Both the position numbers and the translations under genes were made by a program. From assembly GCA_008477525.1 (NCBI GenBank), contig SPDT01000001.1, forward strand, positions 3,720,001 to 3,784,000: a stretch of 64,000 bases of DNA, given 5' to 3'. Positions within the stretch are counted from its first letter, which is position 1, and every line of letters starts with the position of its first letter. The notes beneath the pieces are model-generated. The model worked only from the letters and a program-made list of their open reading frames with translations. It had not been told where the DNA came from and made no database searches. Shown piece after piece: positions 45,329 to 56,923 of this stretch. Source of the DNA: Hypomyces perniciosus. Its lineage: Eukaryota; Ascomycota; Sordariomycetes; Hypocreales; Hypocreaceae.

Positions 45329-47383
45329 ATGGCAGACACAGAGGAGCCTCAGTTCACCACTCTCGCAGAGAGAATAGCTGCTCTAAACAAGCAGAAGAAC
45401 TTCAACGGTGCCGGCACTGAGGTCGCCCGCAAAAAACCTCCTCCTCCACCGCCTCCTTCTGGACGTTCTGGAACTGAAGGCCGCAGTCAAACTGCTCCTG
45501 TGGTCTCAACAAACGGCTCAGCACATCAGACGACACCGCAGCCTCCTCCCAGGCCTAGCAGGACGAATACCAACAACGTGCCTCCGCCATTGCCTCGTCG
45601 CAATACTCAAGCTTCACCTGATGAGGCTCCCAAGCAGGAACAGAGTCGGCCTGGCCCACCACCACTGCCTTCTAGAACACCATCGTCTCAATCATCGCCC
45701 GCACTGCCGCCACGACGTTCGGCAACACAGCTTGTTCCCAATCCTACTGTCAGACGCAATTCTGCATCATCAGAAGCATCACTTCAATCCGCCGTCTCGT
45801 CCTTGTCTTTGACTAGAACGACATCCTCTAACACGAGCCATGGATCCAATGGAACCGGCCCGCGCAAGCTGCCACCCGTCTGCGATTTGGCCAGCTTGCC
45901 CCCTCTACCACCTACAAGGCGGGAATTGGAAGCAAAGGCCAAGGAGGCCGCAGCAAAGGAAGCTGCGGCAAGAGAAGCTGCGGCAAGGGAGGTCGCCAGC
46001 CAACCTCGAGTCACAAGGCAGACTGAACCTACGCCACCTTCCAGGCCAAGTCTTCCCCCGAGGTTGCCATCCAGGCCTGGAAATTCTCAGAGTGCGGCCA
46101 ATACAGATGCTGCAGGCCGGACAAAATCGGCCGTTGTGTCACTCAAGTCAACACAAATCAGAGGATTCAATAGCAAGCCACCAGAGCAGCCTCCACGCAT
46201 GCCAGCGCGACCAAAGCTGGAGAAAGCCGATGATGCACCTCCCCCAGTGCCAATGGCATCTCGCCCATCCATGACACAAATCCAAGCTGCTTCAACTCGG
46301 GTCTCTGCACCAGCGCAGATACCAGACGATTGCTGGATCTGCAGAGACTGGAGTGGCCCTGACGACGTGGCAGCTCAATATCCTAGCGGAACACTTCCAA
46401 GGAATGACCCGATTGGACATTTGGCCCGCGGCCTCTGTGACCCTTTCCCTTCATACACTGATAAGGCACGGGCTATTTTCACCTGGTTCCACCACAACAT
46501 TGCCTACGACACAAAATCATTCTTTGCCAACGATGTCAAGTACCAGACACCAGAGCAGACTATATTCAGCGGCTGGGCAGTTTGCCAAGGGTATGCAGAC
46601 ACTTACAAAGCGATCGCGAACAGGGCTGGCTTGGAGTGTGTTGTTGTCGGTGGTCATGGAAAAGGTTTTGGCTATACCCCCCTGAAAAAGGGCGAGAGGC
46701 CACCACCTGCCAAGCCAGACGGACATGCATGGAACGCCGTGAGGGTAGACGGTGGCGTGTGGAAGCTTCTTGATGCCTGTTGGGGGGCTGGACACATTTG
46801 CGGAAACAATAATCTGTACAAGAAAGAATTCACCCCAACACAGTTCACGACCCCTAACGATAGGTTTGGAGACCGGCATTTCCCCATTGACCCTAAACAT
46901 CAATTCCGAGATGACGGCCGAGTTATCACCTGGGAGGAGTATTACATCGGCCGCACGGATGGTGAACCACCCGTATTCTATACTAACGGTGGGGAGGAGG
47001 GCGTTGCCGAACACAGTGTCGAGCCCGCAGGACGGCAAATCCCCGTCAACAGTGGCCAGATTGTGCGGTTCCAATTCTCGAAAATGTGTCAACACTGGAC
47101 ATCGGAAAAGAATGGCCTGGGCAAACCACCTTTGTTCCTACTGGAAATTCATGGCGTTGATGGCCGTAAGCCGGACAGGGTGCCAATCCAAACGGACGGC
47201 TACTGGCATTGGATAGATGTCCATGCACGGGACCTTGGCGCCCCGGGTCAGCCGATTCACGTATTACAGCTGACGTCGTTCGACGGGAGGGACGCGCGAG
47301 GTTTATCTGCCGAAGAATACCTCTCAAAAAAGGGAAGAGTCGCCATGGGTTGGTCGCCTATGGTCACATGGGACTTGGTATGA
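45329..47383 (+). CDS. Proline-rich protein with transglutaminase-like domain, CYK3-like
   Basis: About 684 residues, single exon. Of two in-frame ATGs (45308, 45329) the second has the better context and gives MADTEEPQFTTLAERIAALN, a natural-looking start. Residues ~25-310 are Pro-rich with many PPPxP and PxxP motifs, suited to SH3 binding, plus an Ala/Glu repeat (AKEAAAKEAAAREAAAREV). The C-terminal half is a transglutaminase-like fold with the whole triad visible: Cys in GWAVCQGYADTY, His in GHAWNAVRV and Asp in WKLLDACWGAG. Related fungal proteins (CYK3) act at the division septum, where the triad is often degenerate; here it is intact. No SH3 domain is present, so orthology to CYK3 is not claimed. 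A peptidase/transglutaminase activity is possible but unproven. Confidence 0.78.
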   Translation: MADTEEPQFTTLAERIAALNKQKNFNGAGTEVARKKPPPPPPPSGRSGTEGRSQTAPVVSTNGSAHQTTPQPPPRPSRTNTNNVPPPLPRRNTQASPDEAPKQEQSRPGPPPLPSRTPSSQSSPALPPRRSATQLVPNPTVRRNSASSEASLQSAVSSLSLTRTTSSNTSHGSNGTGPRKLPPVCDLASLPPLPPTRRELEAKAKEAAAKEAAAREAAAREVASQPRVTRQTEPTPPSRPSLPPRLPSRPGNSQSAANTDAAGRTKSAVVSLKSTQIRGFNSKPPEQPPRMPARPKLEKADDAPPPVPMASRPSMTQIQAASTRVSAPAQIPDDCWICRDWSGPDDVAAQYPSGTLPRNDPIGHLARGLCDPFPSYTDKARAIFTWFHHNIAYDTKSFFANDVKYQTPEQTIFSGWAVCQGYADTYKAIANRAGLECVVVGGHGKGFGYTPLKKGERPPPAKPDGHAWNAVRVDGGVWKLLDACWGAGHICGNNNLYKKEFTPTQFTTPNDRFGDRHFPIDPKHQFRDDGRVITWEEYYIGRTDGEPPVFYTNGGEEGVAEHSVEPAGRQIPVNSGQIVRFQFSKMCQHWTSEKNGLGKPPLFLLEIHGVDGRKPDRVPIQTDGYWHWIDVHARDLGAPGQPIHVLQLTSFDGRDARGLSAEEYLSKKGRVAMGWSPMVTWDLV

Positions 47384-47570
47384 AAGCTCCGTACACGAAG
47401 GAGACCTGGGAGCAGCTTGCTTTTATACTGGCAATTTAATGATTCTACAGAGCAATCATGAATGCATACATAGACGGGTATTGGAATAACGTACTGATTT
47501 GCGGGCGAACTGACATCATCAACGGAATGATGAGGAAATCTATTTAACTTGGGCTCTTATTTTTACATAT
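47384..47570. other. Short convergent 3' intergenic region
   Basis: Only about 190 bp separate the ends of the transglutaminase-fold gene and the 5-oxoprolinase gene. The 3' untranslated regions must be short or overlap antisense. Confidence 0.5.
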
Positions 47571-50500
47571 TCAACCCTCGTCTTGTCCCCAGGCACCACC
47601 TCCTGGTGACTGGATAATAACACTTTCCCCAGGACCTAACTTCGTCGTCGCCTTCGCACCCAGATTTACTATCCTCCTGTTGCCCGTCACTTGATCTGCG
47701 ATATTCACGAGGTTCACTCCCGCCTCGCCATCGCCTCCACCTTCCATTCCAAACGGACGGCGCGACCTTCGTTCGCTGAGAATAGAGCACTGCACTGGAA
47801 CGCGGAATTCGATCTCTCTGATGGTACCATCTCCACCCCTATTCCGTCCCTTGCCACCGGAACCCTTCCGCAACTCGAAGCGGCGAAGGATGCAAGGGTA
47901 TCGTTTTTCAAAGACTTCTGGGTCGGTGATTCTGGTGTTGGTCATGTGGCAATGGACACCACTCTGGCCTGTCCAAGTCGGTCCAGCACCTGATCCGCCA
48001 GCAATAGTTTCGTAGTAACCAAACCCTTCCTTGTGCTCTCCTGTGATGGGATCTTTGCCGCCGGTGCCAAACGTCAGATTGTTGCAGCATCCCTGGCTCG
48101 CGGCTGCGGCGCTGAACGCTCGTAGCACGACGTCAGTGACGCGTTGTGATGTGAGGACATTTCCTCCAACGACAGCGAGACCAGCGCCTGGGTTGAGAAT
48201 GGTGCCTTCTGGAATGACGATTTTGATAGGTGCTAGACATCCTTGGTTAAGGGGTATTGAGGATGAAACAAGACTCCGCAGACAGTATATAATGGCGGAG
48301 TGCGTGATCGCGATGGGGGCATTCGTGTTGCCCAGGGTTTGAGGGCCAGTGCCAGTGAAGTCAAAGACAGCAGATCCATCAGGAGAGATGGCGATGGTGA
48401 GGGAGATGGGTGTTCCGTCATCCATGTAGTCAGTGGCCGTGAGAGGTTGCGGGCCATACTTGGCGATGGTGGCCCTCATCAGGGCCCGAACTGCATCTTC
48501 GGCTGTGTGTTGGATAGCATACATGTATCTGTGCACGCATGCGAGACCAAACTCCGAAATGAGGGCCTTGATCAGCAAGATACCCTTGGCATTGGCCGCA
48601 ATCTGGGCTTTGAGATCGGAGACGTTGTCCTGCAATCTTCGAGTGCCTGAGCAGCCCTCGTACTGAGCCGGTTCCTCGAGCAACAGCCTCCTTACCTCAT
48701 CTTCATCGAAACGGCCCTCGCTGACGAGTTTCGTCGACTTAATAGCTGCGCCTTCTTGCCACAAAGCCGATGAAGTTGGCGGCATCGATCCTGGGAGAAT
48801 ACCACCGATATCCGCATGGTGACCTCTGGACGCAACATAAAACGCAAGGTCATCTCCATCAAACACCGGTGTGATGACGGTAATATCGGGGAGATGAGTT
48901 CCGCCGCACGATGGGTGGTTCGACATGAGCACATCTCCGTCACGAAGCCTGCCCTCCCACTGTCGATGCTGGTACTGAACTGCAAACTGCATCGATCCTA
49001 AATGCACCGGCACGTGCGGAGCGTTAGCGACAAGGCCGCCATCTGGGCTGAAGATGGCGCAGGAGAAGTCCAGGCGCTCTTTGATGTTGGTTGATACTGC
49101 GGTCTTTCGCAGCGTGCGGCCCATTTGCTCTGCAATGGACATAAACCTGTGGCCAAAGACTGTGAGCTGGATTGGGCTGAATTCCTCCTGCTCAGAGTTG
49201 GTTTTGGATTCTGGCTTGTTCAGTGCGCCGTCGATAACAACGTAGCTATCCAAGATCGTTGCCGTCGTGCTTGGCGTGACGAGGATGGTCTGGGTGTTGT
49301 CAATGATCAAAGCTGGGCCTGCAAGTCGTACTCCTTCCGGGAGAGTTTGTAGTTCGTAAACGGGAGTGTCCAGATGTCCGTGACCATCAAAGTGGACCCG
49401 GTTGGTTCCGTTTGAAGTGGGAGGAGAGACGTTGAGGCTTTGAATCTTCTTCATCTGAGCATAGGGGGTGCTGGCCTGTTTAGCTCCTGTCGTACCAATG
49501 GCCCGAATGCGAATATCATCCACGATGATGGCCTTTTCCGGGAAGTGGAATCCAAAACTCCGCTGGTGCACCTCCTCAAACTCGCGCTTGAAGTTCCAGT
49601 CATGGCCCTTCAAGATCATGAGCGAGCTGCTAGAACCGGCGTATCTCATGCTCAAGTAAGCGTTGTGTGAAACGTGCTCCGGGGCAAACCCTTGCTTCAG
49701 CAGCTCGAATGCCGCTTGCTCGGCGAGGAGCTCGAGCTGAGCGCGGATACTGCCCTCTGTCTCCTCGCTGTACGTGATAGCCGCAGGACGCTGGATTTCG
49801 TGGACAACATCGGCAAGCGAGATGCCGTACGCGGAGAGGATGGACGAGTACTTGTGGATGATGATGCGGGAGATTCCCAAGACATTAGCAACGGAGCAGG
49901 CGTGTTGGCCGCCAGCACCGCCAAAGCATGCGAGATGGTGGTCGGCGGCATCGTAGCCACGGGCCTCTGTGATGGCCCGAATAGGACCGGCCATGCCCTC
50001 ATTGGCGACCTTGAGGAACCCGAGCGCCACTTCCTCAGGTGAGAACGGCGTCACGCCAGATAGCTCTCTGTCTTTGTTGATTTCATCCGTCAGAGCAGCG
50101 AACTTGGACTCGACTATTTCGCGGTTCAGGGGTTCGTTTTCCTTGGGTCCGAACACCTTGGGAAAGTACTCTGGCAGTAGCCGGCCGAGGAAGAGATTTG
50201 CATCAGTAATGGTCAGGGGGCCGCCTTTGCGGTAGCACGCAGGGCCGGGATGAGCTGACGCAGACTCAGGACCAACGTTGAAGAGACCGTTCTTCCACGT
50301 CAGGATGGAACCACCACCCGCAGCGACTGTGTGAATGTCTAGCTGCGGCGACTGAATAGAAATACCCGCCGTGGTAGTTTCGAAAACGTGATCATACACG
50401 CCCGCATAACGAGACACGTCTGTAGAAGTACCGCCCATGTCGAAGCCTATAATCGGGCACCGCTCCTCATCATCCCACGAAGTCTGAGCGTAGCCGACGA

Positions 50501-51416
50501 CACCGCCGGCAGGACCTGAGAGGATGGCCTTGAGACCGCTGAACTTGCGGTAGTCTGCGAGACCACCATCCGATTGCATAAACTCGATCCGAGTTGCTGC
50601 CGAAGAGAAGCCACCGCTGAAGTTGGCTGAGATGGAGTTGATGTATGTCTTGATGATAGGGGTAAGATAGGCATCAGCCACGGCGGACATGCCACGCGGC
50701 ACGACGTTGATCATGGGCTGAACTTCTGAGGATAGAGTTACAGAGAAGCCCATTTCAAGAGCCAGCTTACCGACGATGAGCTCGTGGTCTGGGTATGCGT
50801 AGGAGTGTATGAAAACAACGGCTATAGAACGGAAGTCCTTGTTCCACAGTTCTTCCAATTGGCCAGCGATAACGGCTAGATCGGGTCTTTGAAGTATCCG
50901 GATGGCTTCACCAGTGACTGCTGTAACGAGATCCTTCTCCTCAGTATTTGGAACTGTTTTGATAGACTCCGGGTCTTCTGTGTAATCCTCCATCGTCACA
51001 CGCTCTTCTACCTCAACGACATCGTCATAAAGGACTTCTGGCCGTGACACCGACAGGTCGAAAATATTTGGCCGAGACTGGTTTCCAATAGCCAAGAGGT
51101 CACGAAACCCCTTTGTCGTCACCAAAGCGACCTTTTCGCCCTTTCGTTCCAGGAGGGCATTGGTCGCGACCGTTGTGCCCATGCGTATAGACTCAAGATG
51201 GAAGAGGTCGAGCGGCTGCCCCCTGGGTAGTTGCTGGCCAGTGACCAGCTCGAGGATTCTTCGAATACCCTCTGTGGGGGCATCTCGGTAGTTTGCGGGA
51301 TCGACAGATAGAAGTTTGAGAATAATGTCCTCCCTGCCGGGGATGGCGGCGTGGACATCGGTGAATGTACCGCCTCTGTCGATAGAGACGCGAATGCGAA
51401 GCGACTTGACAGTCAT
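47571..51416 (-). CDS. OXP1: 5-oxoprolinase (ATP-hydrolysing), HyuA-HyuB fusion
   Basis: Cytosolic enzyme that opens 5-oxo-L-proline (pyroglutamate) to L-glutamate with ATP, part of glutathione turnover. About 1281 residues in one exon, the usual length. The start is the ATG of [20 protein letters not shown]; the frame further upstream begins with GTG. The N-terminal HyuA-like half shows [46 protein letters not shown] and [10 protein letters not shown]. The C-terminal HyuB-like half shows [32 protein letters not shown] and a Gly-rich end ([13 protein letters not shown]). It is divergent from a Zn2Cys6 regulator and near an MFS permease, so it may also serve to use external pyroglutamate or related lactams/hydantoins as nitrogen source (inference). 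Many fungi carry more than one paralogue; this could be an accessory copy. Confidence 0.93.
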   Translation of the reverse strand: MTVKSLRIRVSIDRGGTFTDVHAAIPGREDIILKLLSVDPANYRDAPTEGIRRILELVTGQQLPRGQPLDLFHLESIRMGTTVATNALLERKGEKVALVTTKGFRDLLAIGNQSRPNIFDLSVSRPEVLYDDVVEVEERVTMEDYTEDPESIKTVPNTEEKDLVTAVTGEAIRILQRPDLAVIAGQLEELWNKDFRSIAVVFIHSYAYPDHELIVGKLALEMGFSVTLSSEVQPMINVVPRGMSAVADAYLTPIIKTYINSISANFSGGFSSAATRIEFMQSDGGLADYRKFSGLKAILSGPAGGVVGYAQTSWDDEERCPIIGFDMGGTSTDVSRYAGVYDHVFETTTAGISIQSPQLDIHTVAAGGGSILTWKNGLFNVGPESASAHPGPACYRKGGPLTITDANLFLGRLLPEYFPKVFGPKENEPLNREIVESKFAALTDEINKDRELSGVTPFSPEEVALGFLKVANEGMAGPIRAITEARGYDAADHHLACFGGAGGQHACSVANVLGISRIIIHKYSSILSAYGISLADVVHEIQRPAAITYSEETEGSIRAQLELLAEQAAFELLKQGFAPEHVSHNAYLSMRYAGSSSSLMILKGHDWNFKREFEEVHQRSFGFHFPEKAIIVDDIRIRAIGTTGAKQASTPYAQMKKIQSLNVSPPTSNGTNRVHFDGHGHLDTPVYELQTLPEGVRLAGPALIIDNTQTILVTPSTTATILDSYVVIDGALNKPESKTNSEQEEFSPIQLTVFGHRFMSIAEQMGRTLRKTAVSTNIKERLDFSCAIFSPDGGLVANAPHVPVHLGSMQFAVQYQHRQWEGRLRDGDVLMSNHPSCGGTHLPDITVITPVFDGDDLAFYVASRGHHADIGGILPGSMPPTSSALWQEGAAIKSTKLVSEGRFDEDEVRRLLLEEPAQYEGCSGTRRLQDNVSDLKAQIAANAKGILLIKALISEFGLACVHRYMYAIQHTAEDAVRALMRATIAKYGPQPLTATDYMDDGTPISLTIAISPDGSAVFDFTGTGPQTLGNTNAPIAITHSAIIYCLRSLVSSSIPLNQGCLAPIKIVIPEGTILNPGAGLAVVGGNVLTSQRVTDVVLRAFSAAAASQGCCNNLTFGTGGKDPITGEHKEGFGYYETIAGGSGAGPTWTGQSGVHCHMTNTRITDPEVFEKRYPCILRRFELRKGSGGKGRNRGGDGTIREIEFRVPVQCSILSERRSRRPFGMEGGGDGEAGVNLVNIADQVTGNRRIVNLGAKATTKLGPGESVIIQSPGGGAWGQDEG

Positions 51417-52242
51417 GGCTGGGTATCTTACGTCAAGCACTTGTGTTTAGTTGTAAAAGGACGGCGGTCATGCAGAATCATAGGCATACTAAACTGGAAG
51501 GGCGGGTTTTCGAGTCTTTATAGCGGCTTAACGGGGCCTTTTGCCGCATTGTTCATGGAGTCCCATCTTCATTAGTGGGTATGTAGAATATCCCCCTTCC
51601 GCAGAACAGACCGAGAGCCGCCCGGTTACTGAAACTTCCTGTTCCAGGACACTGCTATGGCCCTGAGATTCTCCATCTCGTGTCACCCTTGGTTTCCTAT
51701 TTGGGTCAGGGCGGCGGCGCAAGTCCGGTTTCCGTGCCGGTGTGGGTCCGCGATATCTGGCACTGGGTCCGAGGTCATTCGCTGGCCCCCAAACCGCCCA
51801 AAGAGAGGGCCTCTAGCTATGCAATGCCGCTGCAGTAGGCCTGGATCTAGGGAGCTGTGGAGTGTGTCGGGGTCGATTCCCGACGCTGCGATAACTGGAC
51901 TCTCTCAGCGGGGAGGAGTCCGGACGCTCGTCATTTGACCCCGGCAAGCTGAACATGCCATTTCCACAGCTCCAACACCCAATTATTCGTCCCCAGTTTA
52001 AATCCGCGGCGCCGTGAATATCCGCATGCCGAGCCAGCATCGGAAGATGTCACAGAACTAGAGGAGAAGCTGGAGCAGCCCCGGACTTGAAGCCCCGCGT
52101 TCACAAATCGAATAAGCGGACACCACTTATGCATCCGATCCCCGTATCCGATAACATCAGCTTGGACGACGTCCTCATTACGGGGTCCCTTGCATGTCTG
52201 GCTCCCCCGAAAACCGCTGTGAAAGGCTGTTGGTATTGAGAC
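51417..52242. promoter_or_regulatory. Divergent promoter OXP1 / Zn2Cys6 regulator
   Basis: About 830 bp between the two start codons, GC-rich in the centre, with several CGG and CCG triplets (51720-51900). It includes the inverted repeat listed next. Control of both genes by the regulator is plausible from layout only. Confidence 0.5.
51866..51884. promoter_or_regulatory. Inverted repeat GTCGGG-N7-CCCGAC (CGG-N9-CCG), candidate regulator site
   Basis: Perfect 6-bp arms surround a 7-base centre. Within it, CGG (51868-51870) and CCG (51880-51882) are everted/inverted half-sites with 9 bases between, the layout bound by dimeric Zn2Cys6 proteins. It lies mid-way in the OXP1/regulator promoter. 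It also resembles a tRNA T-arm, but no matching acceptor stem or A-box is found. Confidence 0.4.
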
Positions 52243-54718
52243 ATGGCATCTCACACTGGAGACTCAGTCCAAGCCCCGGACCAGTTTACTACCTCCCGGC
52301 CAGTCGCGTAAGTGATAATCTCACTCGGGCTTTTTGCTAGATTGGGGGGATTTTACTCACGTATCCTTGTCTAGGTGCCTCAATTGCCGCCAGAGGCGCT
52401 CATACTGTTCGAAGGAGAAGCCAAGCTGTTCCAGATGTCGCGATAGTAGATTGATGTGCGTATACGAAGGGACGAGGAAGATTCTCGTCAATGAGTCGTA
52501 CGTACAAGCAGCATGACGCATCCACAAGATCAGTCGCATAATAAAATGACAGGTATTTGCGAGAACTTGAAGGCAAGGCCAAGGCCCTAGAGGGTTAGTG
52601 TCCCAGCTGTTCATATTAGTGTTCTGGCCAGTGTAGCTCATTAGGAATCCAGCTGCAGTCGCACAATTGAGAGCATCAAACTCAAGCAAAGCGCGAAATG
52701 TGACGCATGACGAAGAAGAGGATTTCGAAGACGAACAGCCCTTGCTTGAACCGTTCACCCAGCTCAGCCTCGACAAGCCATCAACGAGTAAGCTGATGCT
52801 CTTAACCCCCCTTCTCTTTATCTTGAAGACCACTATCTTACGGACAAAACACCTCAGGCTTCCAGGGCCCAGCATCATCAGACACTTTCCTCCGCAATGT
52901 GAGGAAGCTCTCTGGTTTCTACTCTGATGACGGTAGCCTGGATTCAAACTCCAACTTCTACGGGCCCGACGCTTTGCCTTCACGGCGACAGGTGGTCTTC
53001 AGACTGCGCTCGCGATTACCTCCGATAGATATCGCACGACGACTCTTCGCAACGCAATACATGTACATAGGGACCATATTTGCATTTACAGATCCCAAGG
53101 AAGCATTTGATCAGTTGCTTCTTGAAGCCTATAAAGGGCCACCAGATCCCTCAGACAAAGACTCGTGTCTGGAATACGCCAAAGTCCTCCTTGTGCTGGC
53201 CTTTGGTCAGTTATACTCGGTGAACCAATGGGTTGACTTCCGAGGACCCCCTGGTTTCGATTACTTTACCGATGCGCTGAATCTACTCCCCGAGACGCAT
53301 GAGGAGGGCTCGATCCTCTGCGTTGAGACGCTGGGGCTCGCAGGCTACTTTATGCAGAATATGAACCGCCGTGATGCTGCATTTCAGTACATCGGCAAGG
53401 CTCTGCGTATGGCCATCTCGCTTGGCCTTCACCAGGAGGTTAGTCCGCACTACAGGTTCAACTCCCAGCAGGGGCCGGATTTAGATGAGGCAGCTAGAGA
53501 ACATAGACGGCGCGTTTGGTGGTCCATTTACAGCATGGATCGAATTCTGTGTGTGAAGTCTGGCAACCCCATCACCATTCAAGACGAGGATATCGGTGTG
53601 GATTTACCCTCGCGGCTGCCAGGAGACCCAGAGTACTGTGCCGGTGTTGTCTTGCGTCACTATACCCAACTCTCTCGTATCCTTGGCCAAATACACAACA
53701 CCATATACCGAAAGACGAACCAAGATGCTCCAAAGTCCGGTAAGAGTCTTATGGCCTCGGTGCAGAGCATCATTCTAGCGCTCTCCAAGTGGAACCGCGA
53801 GTTGCCAGACGACCTGCGCTTTGATCCCGCACAACTTAGCTTCACCCGTGAGAGTGTGGGCGCACTGGCGCATTACTACCAGTGCATCAATATGACAGTC
53901 CGGCCTTTGCTGTTCCACGTCGTGCAGAAGCGGTTGCAGGCGATCCGGAATGGTGGAGGCGCAGAGGAAAAGGAGCGCGACTGGAAGGAAGGGCTTTCAC
54001 AGACGACGGTGAGGGTGATTGATATGTGCATCGGCTCGGCACAAGACACGATCAATATGATGGCTATTGTATCGCAGCGGGACATGGTTGGTGAGTCGAT
54101 ACACGATCTTGTCTGCTAGACGCTTTGTGTCAAGGCAACTAACAGAACATCGTATTCATAGCAACGTATGGCTACATGGATGGCGAGCACATCTTCTCAG
54201 CAACTATTGTCCTCGTTATGGTCTGCGCAGCATTCCCTGCAAACGGAGCAAACACAATGGCCATGAACGCGGGTCTCGGTCTTCTTAGAAGCATGGGCGA
54301 GCGTGGCAATAGCCATATGGGGGCAAGGCATGAGCTGCTCGCGAACCTGCTGCATTCGGGCATGATGCCAGGTGCTGTTTCTCAGCTGCCATCGTCCACA
54401 TTCATGCACTCCAGCTTCCTCTCAGCTACTGATTCATCAATGACTGCTCACAATACCATCCCTCCGCGGATCCTCATGCCATCCATGGGTGGGGATAATA
54501 CAGTCACAGGCCACATAAGTGAGTGTCTGACGTTCCCTGTGGTTGACAACAGCGCCCTAGACGAGCCCTTCTATGATGAGAGCGTAAGCACGGTAATGGA
54601 CTTTGGGTTATGGGAAGAGGGGTTTGCATATCCGATGATGGATCTGGACTTGAACCTAGCGCAGCAGAATGAGAATCTCTCGGATTCCATGTATATCAGC
54701 CATGGCCATACATTATGA
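52243..54718 (+). CDS. Zn2Cys6 transcription factor with Fungal_trans domain
   Basis: About 706 residues from five exons: 52243-52307, 52375-52497, 52645-52787, 52858-54090 and 54162-54718. Starting MASHTGDSVQ, the first junction gives RPVA-CLNCRQRRSYC, and the finger is C-x2-C-x6-C-x6-C-x2-C-x6-C (CLNC, C, C, CSRC, C) at residues ~23-50. An acidic linker (THDEEEDFEDEQPLLE) leads to the middle homology region with FATQYMYIGTIFAFTDPKEA, LGLAGYFMQNMNRRDAAFQY, and the Fungal_trans core RRVWWSIYSMDRILCVKSGN and DEDIGVDLPSRL. The last ~180 residues hold Ser/Met-rich and acidic sequence, a possible activation region. The 147-bp second intron is the least usual. Placed between 5-oxoprolinase and a Dal5-like permease, it is probably their pathway regulator (inference). 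Confidence 0.83.
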
Positions 54719-55377
54719 TAGCTCATCTATCACACGCTTGTCCTAGATATCTATCTGTTAGCCAACTGCCTATCTTGGAGCCACCGATATCAAACCAACA
54801 CAACAGCCATGGGTGACGTCGTAATAGAGATCCATCTTGCGGTGTTAGTTGATGGCGCCGTCGCATCGTGTTAGATAACACATTCGCCGATTACCCCATC
54901 GCCCCAGGAAGTTTCCCCAGTCCATGCCGATCCCGTCTCCGCACCCGTCGGTTCGTTTGTTATCAAGCTTCTGTATCTTCCTAGTCTCCCCACTGGCCGT
55001 GCGCTGTGCACCCTCCAGGGGTCGGAGATGCTCTCCATCCCTTGTCCACACTCTCCACACTCTCCGCACTCTCCACAGCGTTCCCCAATCTGATCGATCA
55101 GACTGGGTCTGCGTGAAGGGGTATCACCGCATGGTCTTATCAGGAATACTACTCCGTATGTGATCGTCAGTTGCCAAGAATGTCGTCTTTTCGAGTATAT
55201 ATATGGGATGCAAGCGCAGCTCCACCGACGTTGCAATTTGTTCCATTGTCCTGCAGCTTTCCCCGTGGGGTCTCCAGGATTCAACGCGCACCGGGATAGC
55301 AAGACTTGAGAGATCTTTTGTGTGACTTCTGTATACATCTTTTCTTGGCCTGGTGGCGAAGAAACGTCGTTCCCATC
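54719..55377. promoter_or_regulatory. Region between regulator and MFS permease
   Basis: About 660 bp between two genes on the same strand, containing the 3' end of the regulator and the permease promoter. A run of CTCTCCACA units lies near 55045-55078 and an ACTCCGTATG motif variant at about 55151. No gene is supported. Confidence 0.5.
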
Positions 55378-56923
55378 ATGGCTGCGATATCGTCTGCTGT
55401 CGAGACGCCCGGCTCGAGACTGGACGAAGAAAAGCGGCACTCCACCAGCGGTGATGACGTCCAGACAGAAGTCGACAGCATCCCTATTCTAGACCCTACC
55501 GCTGAGAGGCGTCTACTCCTCAAACTGGACTCTGTCTTCGTGCCCATCATCATGCTGGTCTACCTGACCTGCTTCCTCGATCGCACCAACATTGGGAACG
55601 TCAAAGTTGCCGGCATGCCGGAGGACATTGGCGCCAGCCCGCAGCAGTTCTCGACTGCTATATCCATCTTCTACGCGACGTATGTTGCCTTCGAGCCCCC
55701 CTGGACTATCATGATGAAGTGGATGACGCCGCGCATCCTTCTCACATCTCTCTGCATCGTCTGGTCCCTGTCGACCATCTTCTCTGGCTTCATCACCAAC
55801 GTGGGCGGACTCTACGCTGTGCGTCTCGTCCTCGGCGCTTGCGAGGCGGGCTTGTTCCCAGCGCTGAATCTATACCTTACTATGGTATACAAGCGTCAAG
55901 AACAAGCCATACGGGTATCCTACCTCTTTGTGTGCACGGCCATTGCTGGTGCCTTTGGTGGTCTACTTGCCTACTCGATCCTGAAAATGGACGGAGTTGG
56001 TGGATACGCAGGCTGGCGATGGGTGTACATCATTGAGGGCATCTTCAGCATCATTATCGCCCCCATCATCTGGTTTGGACTGCCCAACGACCCTTCCAAC
56101 GCGTATTTCCTGAGCGCAGAGGAGAAGGCCATGATGAAGGTGCGCGCTGCTCAGCGAGCTCAGTATATGGGCAGCGAGGAGTTCAGCTGGGAAGAGATCA
56201 AGATTGGCCTGAGGGATCCAAAGCTATACCTGAGGTAAGACCTTGTGCTCTTTCGCTTGAATGCATTCAATCCATGCAGCTCGGCTAACGGTGTGTTGCT
56301 GCAGTGCCGCCATTCAGTTCTGCCAGGACATCCTCCTGTACGGCTTCAGCACTTTCCTGCCTTCCATCATCGTCAGTATGGGCTACACCAGCATCCAAGC
56401 TCAATACCTGAGTATCCCGGTATACATATTCGGCGGCTTGGCCTTCCTCATCGTCGCCTACTTCTCTGACCGCATGTGCGTCCGCGGGCCACTCCTCTGG
56501 CTCGCCAACATCCCAGGCATACTTGGCTACATCCTCATGCTCGCTCCAACCAGCGACGGCGTCAAGTTCTTCGGCACGTTCCTCTGCGCTGTGGCCGTGT
56601 ACAACGGGCCTGGGCTTAACTTGACCTGGCTCAACGTCAACGTCGCGCCGCACTATAGACGTGCGACGGCGATTGGCATGCAGCTCAGCATTGGCAACTC
56701 AGCGGGGATCGTAGCTGGCCAGATCTACCGGTCGGCTCCGTACGTGCTGGGCAACAGCTTCTCCGTCGCTGCGCTGGGGGTGTCTCAGCTGATCATCATT
56801 GTAAAGTGGTTTTATCTGCGACACGGCAACGAGCAAAAGGCCAAGATTGAGAGTGGACAGATTCAGGACAACCGGAAGGTTAAGACGGGTGATCGGGAGG
56901 TGGATTTCAAGTATCATCTGTAG
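55378..56923 (+). CDS. MFS permease, anion:cation symporter (Dal5-like) family
   Basis: About 491 residues from exons 55378-56234 and 56305-56923; the 70-bp intron joins KLYLS-AAIQFCQD. The start is the ATG of MAAISSAVETPG; upstream in-frame sequence is probably leader. The protein has an acidic N-terminal tail and twelve hydrophobic segments, starting with FVPIIMLVYLTCFLDRTNIG, the signature of the Dal5/Tna1/Seo1 group. Other family marks are GACEAGLFPALNLYLTMVY, WRWVYIIEG and the loop LPNDPSNAYFLSAEE. These transporters carry small carboxylates such as allantoate, nicotinate or dipeptides across the plasma membrane. Its place beside 5-oxoprolinase and a regulator makes pyroglutamate or a related amide a reasonable substrate guess. 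Confidence 0.88.

Noticed and set aside
51819..51893. tRNA-like T-arm (GTCGGG GTCGATT CCCGAC)
   Set aside because: The stem-loop looks like a T-arm, but the loop lacks the TTC start, the 3' acceptor strand has no partner about 70 bases upstream, and no A-box is present on either strand. It is reported as an inverted repeat instead.
47571..56923. Secondary-metabolite gene cluster
   Set aside because: A regulator and an MFS gene are present, but there is no polyketide synthase, NRPS, terpene cyclase or tailoring oxidase; a catabolic cluster fits better.
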